From: Actinomycetospora sp. TBRC 11914
GTDB lineage: Bacteria; Actinomycetota; Actinomycetes; Mycobacteriales; Pseudonocardiaceae
Direction: 5' to 3'
Assembly: GCF_012933465.1 (NCBI RefSeq)
Contig: NZ_JABBND010000001.1
Coordinates: 1,116,001-1,180,000, forward strand
DNA length: 64,000 bases
A model generated the notes under the pieces. That model was not told where the DNA came from. It searched no databases and saw only the letters and a list, made by a program, of their open reading frames with translations. Both the position numbers and the translations under genes were made by a program. This document shows positions 32,200-41,232 of this stretch, piece after piece; positions within the stretch are counted from its first letter, which is position 1, and each line of letters starts with the position of its first letter.

Positions 32200-32946
32200 T
32201 CAGGGCTCCGCCGCCGACCATGGGCGCCCACTCGGTGCCGAGAAGCCACCGAGGGCCGCGAACTCCTCGTCCGGCTCGGCCGTGACCGTCAGCCGGCGGC
32301 CGTCGGGCGCGTCGAAGGTCAACGAGTAGGCGTGCAGCCCGGTCCGGCTCGTCGCGTGCTTGTCGAACAGCGGGTCGCCGACCAGCGCGTGCCCGATCCA
32401 CGCCAGGTGCACCCGGATCTGGTGGCGCCGGCCGGTGAGCGGGTGGACGGCGAGGAGCGTGCCGCCGGGGGATTCCTCGAGACGCTCGAACGTCGTCGTG
32501 CTCGGGTAGGTGCTGACGCCGTCGAGGACCGCGTCGTCGGGCACCGACCAGACGTCGTCGTGCCGCTCGATCGCCTCGCGCGGCGCCGCGATCCGCACCC
32601 GGTTCTTCCGCCCGACCGACAGCGGCAGCTCGATGCGCCCCCGCGCGGGCAGCCCGGACGTCGCGGTGATCGCCAGGTAGGTCTTCTCGACGGTGCGCTG
32701 GTTGAACTGGCGGGTGAGGTCGCCGTGGGACACGAGGTCCTTGGCGAAGAGCACGACGCCGCTGGTCACCTTGTCGATGCGGTGCGCCGGCCAGAGCTTC
32801 TCCCCGCCGTCGGCGGCGAGCCGGACCAGGTCGGTGTCGTGCCGCTCCCCCATCACCGACCAGCCCGCGGGCTTGTCGAGCACGAGGAGCGCGTCGTCCT
32901 CGTACAATGTCCGGCCCGCCCGCAGCTGCGCCCACTCCACGGTCAC
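32200..32946 (-). CDS. RluA-family pseudouridine synthase
   Basis: 248 residues from GTG 32946. Catalytic block AHRIDKVTSGVVLFAKD contains the HRxDxxTSG signature with the essential Asp at about residue 58. Then RTVEKTYLAI and HPLTGRRHQIRVHLAWIGHALVGDPLF, both diagnostic for RluA enzymes. No S4 domain. It converts uridine to pseudouridine in rRNA or tRNA; the target site is unknown. Thirteen bases downstream of the isochorismate synthase gene. Confidence 0.92.
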   Translation of the reverse strand: MTVEWAQLRAGRTLYEDDALLVLDKPAGWSVMGERHDTDLVRLAADGGEKLWPAHRIDKVTSGVVLFAKDLVSHGDLTRQFNQRTVEKTYLAITATSGLPARGRIELPLSVGRKNRVRIAAPREAIERHDDVWSVPDDAVLDGVSTYPSTTTFERLEESPGGTLLAVHPLTGRRHQIRVHLAWIGHALVGDPLFDKHATSRTGLHAYSLTFDAPDGRRLTVTAEPDEEFAALGGFSAPSGRPWSAAEP

Positions 32947-32959
32947 CAGTGTGACCGCG

Positions 32960-34138
32960 TCACATCGACGCGAGCATCGTCTCCAGCTTCGCCGTCGTCT
33001 CCGCCAGCTCGGCCGCGGGCACCGACGCCGGCACCAGCCCGGCTCCCGCGTAGAGCCGCGCCGACCGGCCGCAGACCTCGCCGCAGCGCAGGGCGACGAC
33101 CCACTCGCCGTCCCCGGACGCGTCGGTCCACCCGACCATCCCGGTGTAGAAGCCGCGGTCGAACGGCTCGAGCTCGGTGATCGCGCGCGCCGCGGCCTCC
33201 CGCGGCACCCCGCCGACGGCGGGCGTCGGGTGCAGGGCCCGCGCGAGGTCCAGGGCCGAGCGCGGCGACCGGCCCCGGATCGTCGTCGACAGGTGCCACA
33301 TCGCGTCGGTGCGGATCAGGGTCGGCTCGTCCGGGACGTCGAGGTCGTCGCACACCCCGCCCAGCGCGGCGGCGACGTCGGTGACGACCAGCGCGTGCTC
33401 GTGCCGGTCCTTGGCCGAGGCGAGCAGGGCCGCGCCGGTGGCCTCGTCGTCGGCGGGGTCGCTGCGGCGCGGGGCCGAGCCCGCGAGCGGGTTGGCCACC
33501 ACCTCGCCGTCGCGGCGGGAGATCAGCAGCTCGGGGCTCGCGCCGAGCAGCGTGCGGGGCGGGCCACCGACGGCCGGCGGGAGGTCGACGGCGAACACGT
33601 AGCCGGCCGGGTCGCGCGCGGCGAGCCCGGTGAGCATCGAGCCCTGGTCGATCGGGGCGTCCGCGTCGAGGTCGAGCACGCGGGCGAGCACGACCTTCTG
33701 CAGCTCACCGGCCCCCATGCGCCGGAGCGCCTCGGCGACCATCGCCTCGTACCCGGCCGGCTCCGGTACGGACCGCGACCCCCACCGCGGGCCGGGCCCG
33801 CCGGCCGCGGGCACCGGGACCGACCGGCCGAGCGCGGGGCACCAGGTCGCCTGCCGGGGCACGACGAGCGCGGCCTTGCCGGCGGGGTCGAAGGGCAGGG
33901 TCCCGACGACGAGGGCCGGTCCCCGGCCGGCGGCCGCGGCCTCGGCCAGCGCGTCGCCGACGCCGTCGGGATCGTCGAGACGCCGCGCCGCGCCGCGCGC
34001 CAGCAGACCGCCCCGCGGACCGGAGAACCAGGTCCCGCGGCCGGCCCGCCAGCGGGCGAGCAGCGCCGCGGGGTCACCGGACGGTGCGCCCCCCGAGGCA
34101 GGCCCGCCCAGCAGATCGACCGCGCCCTCGCTGGTCAC
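32960..34138 (-). CDS. Isochorismate synthase
   Basis: 392 residues from GTG 34138, chosen for GGGAGGGAG seven bases upstream; ATG 34192 is possible but lacks a ribosome site. Chorismate-binding family: ELQKVVLARVLDL, LLGASPELL, NPLAGSAPR, the KDRHEHALVV segment, ALHPTPAVGGVP and the Mg-binding FYTGMVGW followed by VALRC. It turns chorismate into isochorismate for menaquinone or siderophore precursors. No men or siderophore genes are near, so the pathway is open. Slightly odd FYTGMVGW in place of YAGPVGW. Confidence 0.9.
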   Translation of the reverse strand: MTSEGAVDLLGGPASGGAPSGDPAALLARWRAGRGTWFSGPRGGLLARGAARRLDDPDGVGDALAEAAAAGRGPALVVGTLPFDPAGKAALVVPRQATWCPALGRSVPVPAAGGPGPRWGSRSVPEPAGYEAMVAEALRRMGAGELQKVVLARVLDLDADAPIDQGSMLTGLAARDPAGYVFAVDLPPAVGGPPRTLLGASPELLISRRDGEVVANPLAGSAPRRSDPADDEATGAALLASAKDRHEHALVVTDVAAALGGVCDDLDVPDEPTLIRTDAMWHLSTTIRGRSPRSALDLARALHPTPAVGGVPREAAARAITELEPFDRGFYTGMVGWTDASGDGEWVVALRCGEVCGRSARLYAGAGLVPASVPAAELAETTAKLETMLASM

Positions 34139-34257
34139 CTGGCGACTCCCTCCCGGTCCCACTGGCATCGTGGACCACGACTCCATGCCCACTGTCGCCC
34201 GGTCTGCCCGGACCGGCCACGTGAGCCGTACCGCACCCCCGAGAGGTGTCGCCCTCC

Positions 34258-35538
34258 ATGGCCCTGCGCTCCGCGAGCTCCCTGCGTGCCGACCTCGCGC
34301 TCGGCGGGCGCATCACCGCGATGCGGCTCGGGGGCCTGGCGCTGGCCCTGCGGGGCGACCCCGTCGCCCGGCTGATGCACAAGCCGTGGCGCCTCGACCC
34401 GTACCCGACCTACGCCGCCGTCCGGGGCGAGGGGCTGGCGCGCAGCCGGGTCGGGCTCTCCGCCGTCGGGACGCACGCGCTGTGCGAGCAGGTCCTGCGC
34501 GACCGCCGGTTCGGGGTGCGGCTCGCGGACGGTCGGCCACCGTTCGCGCCCGAGGACGCCGAGACCTCGCTGCTGGAACCGGTCGACCTCTCGCTGCTCG
34601 GGCTCGACCCGCCCGACCACACCCGGCTGCGCCGCCTCGCGCAGCCCACGTTCGCGCCCCGTCGTCTCCAGCAGTACCGCGCCGTGGCGGAGGAGGTGAC
34701 GGCCGGGCTGCTCGACGACGCCGTCGCCCGCGGCCGGTTCGACCTGGTCTCCGACCTCGCCGCGCCGCTGCCGATCACCGTGATCGCGCGGCTGCTCGCC
34801 ATCCCCTCCGTCGACGCCGACCGGTTCGCGCGCTGGGGACGCGCGCTGGGCACCGCGCTCGACGGGGTCCGCTCCGTGTCGCACGCCCACGAGCTCGCGC
34901 GCACCACCGCCGAGGCCCGCGACCTGTTCACCGACCTCGTCGACCGGCGGCGCGCGGAGCCCGGCGACGACGTGGTGTCCGGCCTGGTCGGCGCCCTCGA
35001 CGCGGGCCAGATGTCGCTGGACGAGCTGGTGTCGCTGGCCCAGCTGCTGCTCGTCGCGGGCTTCGAGACCACGACCAACCTCATCGGCAACGCCGTGCGC
35101 GCGATGCACACCACCCCCGGGCAGTGGGAGGCGCTGGTCGCCGACCCGTCCCTCGCCCCGGGCGCGGTGGAGGAGACACTGCGCTACGACCCGCCGGTGC
35201 AGCTGACGGCGCGGATCGCCCACGAGGACCTCGACCTCGCCGGGGTGCGGTTCCGCAGGAACTGGGGCGTGCTGGTCCTGATCGCCGCCGCCGGCCGTGA
35301 CCCGGAGGCCCACCCCGACCCCGACCGCTTCGACCTGCGCCGCGAGCAGACGACCCCGCACCTGGCGTTCTCGGGCGGGGCGCACTACTGCCTCGGCGCG
35401 GCGCTCGCCCGGCTGGAGGGCGAGGTGGCGCTGCGGATGCTCGCCGAGCGGCTGCCGCGGCTGCGGCCGGCCGGGCGGCTGGTGCCGAAGACGGCGACGA
35501 TCCTGCGGGGGCCGCGGACGTTCCCGGTGGCGGTCTGA
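34258..35538 (+). CDS. Cytochrome P450
   Basis: 426 residues from ATG 34258 with GAGAGG upstream. All P450 marks are present: I-helix AGFETT (267-272), ExxR at Glu306-Arg309, and the haem loop FSGGAHYCLGA with Cys378 as iron ligand. Soluble actinobacterial type, using ferredoxin and a reductase; the FprA-like gene at 55596 could serve it. Substrate unknown. It stands alone, divergent from isochorismate synthase. Confidence 0.95.
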   Translation: MALRSASSLRADLALGGRITAMRLGGLALALRGDPVARLMHKPWRLDPYPTYAAVRGEGLARSRVGLSAVGTHALCEQVLRDRRFGVRLADGRPPFAPEDAETSLLEPVDLSLLGLDPPDHTRLRRLAQPTFAPRRLQQYRAVAEEVTAGLLDDAVARGRFDLVSDLAAPLPITVIARLLAIPSVDADRFARWGRALGTALDGVRSVSHAHELARTTAEARDLFTDLVDRRRAEPGDDVVSGLVGALDAGQMSLDELVSLAQLLLVAGFETTTNLIGNAVRAMHTTPGQWEALVADPSLAPGAVEETLRYDPPVQLTARIAHEDLDLAGVRFRRNWGVLVLIAAAGRDPEAHPDPDRFDLRREQTTPHLAFSGGAHYCLGAALARLEGEVALRMLAERLPRLRPAGRLVPKTATILRGPRTFPVAV

Positions 35539-35669
35539 GGAGGTGTCAGGAACGACTCGTTCCAGACGCTGGACGTCAGGAAACCGGCGTTCACGAGCGC
35601 GCCCGGCGACCTGGTCGAACGGACGGGCCGCCGGTGTCGGCACCCCCGCCGCGGGGCAGGAGGACCGGC

Positions 35670-36065
35670 ATGCCCGCCATCCCCGCCATCCACCACGTCG
35701 CCATGTCGGTGAGCGACCTCGCCGTCAGCGAGCCCTTCTACGCGAAGCTCTTCGGCGCCGAGCCCGCCATGACGCTCGCCGACGGCCCGTTCCGCCGCCG
35801 CGTCTTCGCGCTCGCCGACGGCCAGCTCTTCGGCCTCACCCAGCACGAGGCCGCGTCGGGTGACGACCGCTTCGACCCGGTGCGGGTCGGGCTCGACCAC
35901 GTCGGGTTCGGCTGCGCCGACGCCGACGCGGTGGCCGCCTGGCGCGACCACCTCGACAGCGTCGGCATCGCCCACAGCGGGATCGTCGAGGCCGACTACG
36001 GGCTCGCGCTGTCGGTCAAGGACCCCGACGGCAACGCGCTCGAGTTCTTCATGCTCGCGGGCTGA
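35670..36065 (+). CDS. VOC-family metal-dependent protein (glyoxalase/dioxygenase fold)
   Basis: 131 residues from ATG 35670 after GGAGGAC. HHVAMSVSDLAVSEPFYAKLFG is the first beta-alpha-beta unit with a ligand His; DHVGFGCAD the second; DPDGNALEFF supplies the terminal metal Glu. A single VOC module, so it should dimerise. The reaction cannot be assigned. Its 3' end overlaps the convergent monooxygenase by 17 bases. Confidence 0.88.
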   Translation: MPAIPAIHHVAMSVSDLAVSEPFYAKLFGAEPAMTLADGPFRRRVFALADGQLFGLTQHEAASGDDRFDPVRVGLDHVGFGCADADAVAAWRDHLDSVGIAHSGIVEADYGLALSVKDPDGNALEFFMLAG

Positions 36066-37395
36066 CCGGGCCCGACGACGGGGCTTTCCTGCCACTGGAT
36101 GCCAGCGACGACGCTCCGCTTGCGTCCACCACCGGCATCGGCGCCCGCCGTGCCCACGCCGGAGCGTGCTCGGGCAGCGCCCCGACCCCGACGAGCCGCG
36201 CCGGCAGCCACTGCAGCACCGGGAAGCGCTCGATCATCCGGATCGGCCACGGCACCCGGGTGTCCACCTGGTCGGTCGCCTCCGCCGAGAGCAGCGGCGC
36301 GACGACGCGGCGGTGGGCCAGGTCCTGCAGCGTCTGCGTCAGCACCGTCGGGACGGTCCGCCGGCGCTGCACCGACGCGGCCGCCCGGTCGGTCGCGGCG
36401 TCGTCCCCGGCGCGCAGCGGCCCGGCGAGCACCCGCCCGGCCGCGACCGCGTCCTGGATGGCGAGGTTGATGCCCACCCCGCCGACCGGCGACATGGCGT
36501 GCGCGGCGTCGCCGAGGCACAGCAGGCCGGGCACCGACCAGCGCTTGAGCCGGTCGAGCGTGACCTCGAGCAGCTTCACCTCGTCCCACGAGCCGATCGC
36601 GTCGAGGCGGTCCGCCATCCACGGGTTCATCCCGGCGACGAGGTCGCGCAGGCCCTGCACGTCGCCGGAGCGCAGCCGCGCGTCCGTGCCCTTCCCGATG
36701 ATCAGCGCGCACTGGTAGTAGTCGCCGCGGTCGAGGAACACCAGGAACCGGCCGCGCCCGACGCGACCCAGCCCGCCCTCCGGGTCGCCCTCGCGCCGCG
36801 GGACCCGGAACCACTCGACGTCGAGGGGCACGTGGTAGCGGTAGAGCGGCAGCCCGGAGTCGGCGCTCAGCCGGGAGTCGCGGCCGTCGCACGCGACGAC
36901 GAGGTCGGCGGCGAGCTCCGACTCCGGGCCGAGCGACCCGTCCTCGGCGCGGTCGGCCAGCCGGACCCCGGCCACCCGGTCCCCGTCGCGCACCAGGCCG
37001 GTCACCTCGGTGCTCATCCGCAGCGTGAACGTGGGCTCCTCGGCGGCCGCCGTCGCGAGCATGTCCAGCAGGTGCCACTGCGGGACCATGGCGACCATCG
37101 GGTGCGGCTGGCGGAGCCGCGTCATGTCGGCGAAGTCGACGTCGCCGCTGTCGAGCCGGATCCGCGCCTTGGTCAGCGCCCGGTAGGGCAGCTGTTCGAA
37201 CCGCGGCCACAGCCCGAGCTCGTCGAGCAGCGTCAACGTCGACGTGTGGACGGTGTCGCCGCGGAAGTCCCGGAGGAAGTCCGCGTGCTTCTCCAGCACC
37301 GTGACCTCGACGCCGCCCCGCGCCAGCAGCAGGCCGAGGATCATCCCGGCGGGTCCGCCCCCGACGACGCAGCAGGTGGTCCGCTCCTGTGCCAT
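36049..37395 (-). CDS. FAD-dependent aromatic-ring monooxygenase (UbiH/PHBH-like)
   Basis: 448 residues from ATG 37395, nine bases after GAGGAG. FAD-binding GGGPAG at 12-17 with Glu at the end of the second strand (VTVLEKH), CDGRDSRL in the middle and the second FAD motif CLGDAAHAMSPVGGVGINLAIQD. Group A flavoprotein hydroxylases use NADPH and oxygen to hydroxylate phenolic rings or polyketides; the substrate is unknown. Divergent from its probable TetR regulator. Confidence 0.9.
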   Translation of the reverse strand: MAQERTTCCVVGGGPAGMILGLLLARGGVEVTVLEKHADFLRDFRGDTVHTSTLTLLDELGLWPRFEQLPYRALTKARIRLDSGDVDFADMTRLRQPHPMVAMVPQWHLLDMLATAAAEEPTFTLRMSTEVTGLVRDGDRVAGVRLADRAEDGSLGPESELAADLVVACDGRDSRLSADSGLPLYRYHVPLDVEWFRVPRREGDPEGGLGRVGRGRFLVFLDRGDYYQCALIIGKGTDARLRSGDVQGLRDLVAGMNPWMADRLDAIGSWDEVKLLEVTLDRLKRWSVPGLLCLGDAAHAMSPVGGVGINLAIQDAVAAGRVLAGPLRAGDDAATDRAAASVQRRRTVPTVLTQTLQDLAHRRVVAPLLSAEATDQVDTRVPWPIRMIERFPVLQWLPARLVGVGALPEHAPAWARRAPMPVVDASGASSLASSGRKAPSSGPVSPRA

Positions 37396-37411
37396 CCCGA
37401 CCATCTCCTCG

Positions 37412-37483
37412 TTCCGTGAACGCTCTTTCACTATGATGGGTCCCGTGCCCGCCGCCCGTCAAGGCGAATGCACGTTCACGGAA
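37412..37483. promoter_or_regulatory. Divergent promoter with TetR-type operators
   Basis: A palindromic site GTGAACGCTCTTTCAC (37416-37431) and a longer inverted pair TTCCGTGAACG (37412-37422) and CGTTCACGGAA (37473-37483), perfect over 11 bases, sit between the monooxygenase and TetR genes. The second half-site ends 11 bases before the TetR start. Autorepression plus control of the monooxygenase is the simplest reading. Confidence 0.6.
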
Positions 37484-37494
37484 GAGAGGTGGCC

Positions 37495-38133
37495 GTGCCC
37501 CGCATCACCGAGGAGCGTCGCGAGGCCCGCCGGCGCGAGATCGTCGCCGCCGCGCGGCGCTGCTTCGCCCGGGACGGCTTCCACCAGACCTCGATGCCGG
37601 ACATCGCCCGGGAGGCAGGGATGTCCGCGGGGGCCTTCTACCGGTACTTCCCGAGCAAGGAGGACGTGATCCTCGAGATCGCGGGCCAGGCGTTCGGGGT
37701 GATGGCGGGCCGCATCGAGGCCAGCGGCGACGGGCGCCCACCCAGCGTGGGCGACATCGTGGCCGCCGTCGTCGGGCCGATGGGCGGCGAGACGATCACG
37801 CTGCCGTCCGGCGAGGTGGTGCCCACCGACGAGCTGGCGCGCTGCGGGGTGCAGGCCTGGAGCGAGCTGCTGCGCCACGAGTCGCTGCGCGAGCGGGCGA
37901 CGGCCGGGTTCGACGCCGTCCGGGTCCGCATGGCCGACGTGCTCCGGCGCGGGCGCGAGGGCGGGGCCGTGCCCGCCGACCTCGATCCCGACGACGGCGC
38001 GCGGGTCGTGATGGCCCTCCTGCCGGGCTTCATCCTGCAGCGCCAGGCGTTCGGGCTCGACGACGTCCCGGGCTTCGTGCGGGCCGTCCACACGCTGCTG
38101 AGCCGGACGCCACTCGCCGAGGCGCCGGCGTGA
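37495..38133 (+). CDS. TetR-family regulator
   Basis: 212 residues from GTG 37495 with GAGAGGTGG upstream. N-terminal helix-turn-helix at about 8-55: REARRREIVAAARRCFARDGFHQTSMPDIAREAGMSAGAFYRYFPSKEDV. The C-terminal helical ligand domain is variable; TetR_C family unassigned. Shared promoter suggests that it represses the FAD monooxygenase, with an aromatic inducer likely. Confidence 0.92.
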   Translation: MPRITEERREARRREIVAAARRCFARDGFHQTSMPDIAREAGMSAGAFYRYFPSKEDVILEIAGQAFGVMAGRIEASGDGRPPSVGDIVAAVVGPMGGETITLPSGEVVPTDELARCGVQAWSELLRHESLRERATAGFDAVRVRMADVLRRGREGGAVPADLDPDDGARVVMALLPGFILQRQAFGLDDVPGFVRAVHTLLSRTPLAEAPA

Positions 38134-38161
38134 CCCGGCCGCGGTGCCAGGATCGGGACCC

Positions 38162-38956
38162 GTGAAGAACCCGCTGCGGCGCCTGCGACGGCTGCGCCGT
38201 GAGGCCCACCTGGTCCGCGACCTCGCCGCCCACGTCCCCCCGGGCCCGCCCTGGACCAACATCCGGGACGTCGCGGGCCTCCCGACCATCGATGGGCGCC
38301 GCACCCGGCCCGGCGTCCTGCTGCGCGGCGACGCGCCCTTCGCCGACGACGGCCCGGGCTCGCCGGGCTGGCCCGAGGGGCTCGCCTGGCCGCCGGCGAT
38401 CGCGATCGACCTGCGCAGCGACCGCGAGCTCGACCACCCCTATCCGCTGCCCGCCACCTCGACGAACTGGATCCACCTCCCCCTCGTCGACGCGCTGGCC
38501 CCCGACCTGCTCGCCCGCGGGCGCGACGACCGCCTCGCCCCCGGCGAGCTCTACCTCGGGCTGCTCGACGCGGCCCACGCCTGGCTCCCGACGATGCTCG
38601 ACGCCGTCGTCGACGGGCCCCACCCGGTGCTCGTGCACTGCGCCGCCGGCAAGGACCGCACCGGCGTCGCGATCGCGCTCCTGCTCCGCCTCGCCGGCGT
38701 GACCCGCGCCGCCGTCGACGCCGACTTCTCCCGCACCAACGCCCGCCGCGTCGGGCTGCAGCGCCGCCTCGAGCGGCGCGGGGCGCTGCGCCCCGGGGTC
38801 GTCCCGGCCGGCGACGTCGGCGTGCGCCGGGAGCAGATCGTCGGGGTCCTCGACCGGCTCGACGGGGACGGCCCGGAGCGCGTCGCGGCGGCCGCGGGGG
38901 TCGCGGACGAGCGGGTGGAGCAGTGGCGGAAGGTCCTCGTGACCCAACCGGACTAG
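38162..38956 (+). CDS. Protein tyrosine/lipid phosphatase (MptpB-like)
   Basis: 264 residues from GTG 38162. P-loop HCAAGKDRTG with Cys160 is the tyrosine-phosphatase 3 signature, which in Mycobacterium MptpB removes phosphate from both phosphotyrosine and phosphoinositides. NIRDVAGLPTIDGRRTRPGVLLRGDAPF and IDLRSDREL are conserved outer blocks. No signal peptide. Placed 28 bases after the TetR gene, so may be co-transcribed. Confidence 0.92.
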   Translation: MKNPLRRLRRLRREAHLVRDLAAHVPPGPPWTNIRDVAGLPTIDGRRTRPGVLLRGDAPFADDGPGSPGWPEGLAWPPAIAIDLRSDRELDHPYPLPATSTNWIHLPLVDALAPDLLARGRDDRLAPGELYLGLLDAAHAWLPTMLDAVVDGPHPVLVHCAAGKDRTGVAIALLLRLAGVTRAAVDADFSRTNARRVGLQRRLERRGALRPGVVPAGDVGVRREQIVGVLDRLDGDGPERVAAAAGVADERVEQWRKVLVTQPD

Positions 38957-39105
38957 CGGGCCCGGGCGGCTGTGCCGGACCACAACGCGGAGGTCACGAA
39001 CGCTGTCGCGCGGGACAGTGCCGGGCCCGGGGCACGTCGGGAAACTGGAGATCGGGCGGACCGCATCCGCTCGACCCCCGAGGACGACCGGAGAAGGTGG
39101 ACCCG

Positions 39106-39303
39106 ATGACGACGCCCGCGACCTGCCCCTGCTGTGGGGTCGTGGTCATGCCCGAGGAGCTGTCCTACGACTTCGCGGGCGAGACGGTCGCGTCGCTGAC
39201 CCGCGAGGTCACCTACCTGCGCGAGACGGTCGCCCACCTCCGGGCCGCGGTGCGCGCCACCGCCGCCTCCCGCCCGGCGTCGAACGCGCCCGTCGCCGTC
39301 TGA
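39106..39303 (+). CDS. Small protein with CPCCG metal-knuckle and coiled coil
   Basis: 65 residues from ATG 39106 with a strong GGAGAAGGTGG. Residues 7-11 are CPCCG, a half zinc ribbon that could bind metal in a dimer; residues 25-50 form an amphipathic, coiled-coil-prone helix (ASLTREVTYLRETVAHLRAAV). Family unknown to me. Good ribosome site and codon use support a real gene. Convergent with the methyltransferase gene, only three bases apart. Confidence 0.7.
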   Translation: MTTPATCPCCGVVVMPEELSYDFAGETVASLTREVTYLRETVAHLRAAVRATAASRPASNAPVAV

Positions 39304-39306
39304 CCC

Positions 39307-41232
39307 TCAGGTCCCCAGCGCGGCGCCGAGCCGCGCCACCGCCTCCGCGAGCCGCTCGGGGCTCCCGGCCCGGCGCACGACGACGCCGTCGACGAGCCCC
39401 TCGCCGACCGCCTCGGCCACCAGGTCGGCGGCGAGGTCGAGCCCGACCGCGGGGTCCTCGCCCGCGTCCCGGGCCCGGGCCAGGACCGGCTCGGGCAGCA
39501 CGACGTCGGGCACCTCGTGGCGCAGCTGCTCGGCCTCCGCGAAGCCCGACAGCGGAGCCACCGTCATCAGCACCGGCGTCCGCCGGTCGTCCAGCCCGGC
39601 CCGGATGCGGCGCAGCCGGTCGAGCTCGTAGACCGGGCGGGTCACGAGGTACTCCGCCCCGGCCCGGATCTTCGCGCGGGTGCGGGCGAGCTCGCGGTCG
39701 AGGTCGTCGGCGCCGGGCGTCACGCGCACCCCGACGCGGAACGGGCACGCCAGCGGCAGCGTCGACCCGTCGGGGTCGACACCGCGCGCGAGCGACGCCG
39801 CGAGCTCCACCAGGCCGAGGGCGTCGACCTCCCACACCCCGTCGCGCACCGGCCGGTCGGCGTGCACGGGCGGGTTGCCGGTCTCGCACACCAGCGCGTG
39901 GATGCCGAGCGCGTCGAGCCCGAGCAGGTCGGCCTGCAACGCCATCCGGCTGGTGTTCCAGCTGGTCACGGTGAGCATGACGTCGGCCGCCGCGGCCTCG
40001 TGCAGCCCGGCGGCGACGGCGGCCGCGGTGGTCCGGGGCCGCCGGGAGCGCTCGCGGCCCGACCACAGCACCCGGGCACCCGCCTCGAGCGCCGCCCGGC
40101 CCCGGGCGAGGCCCGCCCCGAGGTCGTCCGTGCCGTTCCCGCCCGCCTCGGCGACGAGCAGCGGCGTCCGGTGGTCCGCGTCCAGCCAGCGACCCAGCGC
40201 GCCGCGCCCCGGGCCGGGGACGGTGCCGGGCTCCCCGTCGGGCGCCGCCGGGTCGGGGAGGGCGGCGGTGCCGAGCCCGACGGTGACGACGGGCCGCGCC
40301 GGCGCCGCCGCCGGTTCGCGGGTGAGCGGCTCCGGGGCGCCCGCGAGCGCGGCCGCGGCGGCGGCCACGTGGGCGGGCGTCGTGCCGCAGCACCCGCCGA
40401 CCAGGCGGGCCCCCGCGGCGACGTAGTGCGCGACGTAGCGCCCGAAGTGCGCGGTGTCCGAGGCGAAGCGCACCGAGCGGTCGGAGACCACGTGCGGCAG
40501 GCCGGCGTTGGGGAGCCCGCTGACCAGCACCCCCTCGGGCACCGACGCGGCCATCCGGCGCACCACCGCGAGCAGGCCCTGCGGGCCGAGGGTGCAGTTC
40601 GAGCCGACCGCGAGGGGCCGCAGCGCCCCGACCACGTGGGCCACCTGCTCCGGCGTCTCCCCGTGGGTGGTCACCGGCGCGCCGTCCTCGTCGACGAACG
40701 TGGCCTGGGCGACCACGGGCAGGTCGCTGGCCTCCCGGGCCACCTCGACCGCCTCGGCCAGCTCCTCGGCGTGCGCGAACGTCTCGAGCACGAGCAGGTC
40801 GACCCCGCCCTCGTCGAGCGCGGCGACCTGCTCGCGCAGGGCGGCCCGGACCGCGGCGGGGTCGACGGGGCCCGGCGCGCGGGGGGAGGTCGCGGGGGAC
40901 ACCGACCCGGCGACGAACACCGCCCGGCCCGGGGCCGCGTCGTCGACGACCTCGCGGGCCAGCCGGGCGGCGGCGAGGTTGATGTCCCGCACCCGCGGGC
41001 CGAGACCGTGGCGGGCCAGCCGCAACCGGCTCGCGCCGTAGGTGTGGGTCTGCAGCACCTCGGCGCCGGCGTCGAGGTAGCGGCGGTGCAGCGCGGTGAC
41101 CAGCTCGGGGGCGACCAGGGCGAGCTCGCTGCCCGCGCCCTCCAGGCGGGCCCCGGTGGCCTGGGCGAGCGTGCCCATGGCGCCGTCGCCGAGCAGTGGG
41201 CGGGCGGCGAGCGCCTCGGCGACCGCGGTCAC
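39307..41232 (-). CDS. Bifunctional homocysteine S-methyltransferase / methylenetetrahydrofolate reductase
   Basis: 641 residues from GTG 41232, overlapping the regulator stop by GTGA. N-terminal homocysteine methyltransferase barrel (about 5-295) with zinc cysteines Cys213 (SNCTLGP) and Cys281-Cys282 (GGCCGTTP). C-terminal MetF-like flavin barrel (about 335-640), with PACPFRVGVRVTPG-like PLACPFRVGVRV and the RTRAKIRAGAEYLVTRPVYELD block. The fusion resembles Bacillus YitJ: one part makes 5-methyl-THF, the other passes a methyl group to homocysteine, giving methionine. Confidence 0.92.
   Translation of the reverse strand: MTAVAEALAARPLLGDGAMGTLAQATGARLEGAGSELALVAPELVTALHRRYLDAGAEVLQTHTYGASRLRLARHGLGPRVRDINLAAARLAREVVDDAAPGRAVFVAGSVSPATSPRAPGPVDPAAVRAALREQVAALDEGGVDLLVLETFAHAEELAEAVEVAREASDLPVVAQATFVDEDGAPVTTHGETPEQVAHVVGALRPLAVGSNCTLGPQGLLAVVRRMAASVPEGVLVSGLPNAGLPHVVSDRSVRFASDTAHFGRYVAHYVAAGARLVGGCCGTTPAHVAAAAAALAGAPEPLTREPAAAPARPVVTVGLGTAALPDPAAPDGEPGTVPGPGRGALGRWLDADHRTPLLVAEAGGNGTDDLGAGLARGRAALEAGARVLWSGRERSRRPRTTAAAVAAGLHEAAAADVMLTVTSWNTSRMALQADLLGLDALGIHALVCETGNPPVHADRPVRDGVWEVDALGLVELAASLARGVDPDGSTLPLACPFRVGVRVTPGADDLDRELARTRAKIRAGAEYLVTRPVYELDRLRRIRAGLDDRRTPVLMTVAPLSGFAEAEQLRHEVPDVVLPEPVLARARDAGEDPAVGLDLAADLVAEAVGEGLVDGVVVRRAGSPERLAEAVARLGAALGT

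Noticed and set aside
32950-32964. CRP-like palindrome TGTGACCGCGTCACA
   Set aside because: It lies inside a transcript between two minus-strand genes and covers the stop of isochorismate synthase; spacer is 5 instead of 6. Not a likely promoter site.
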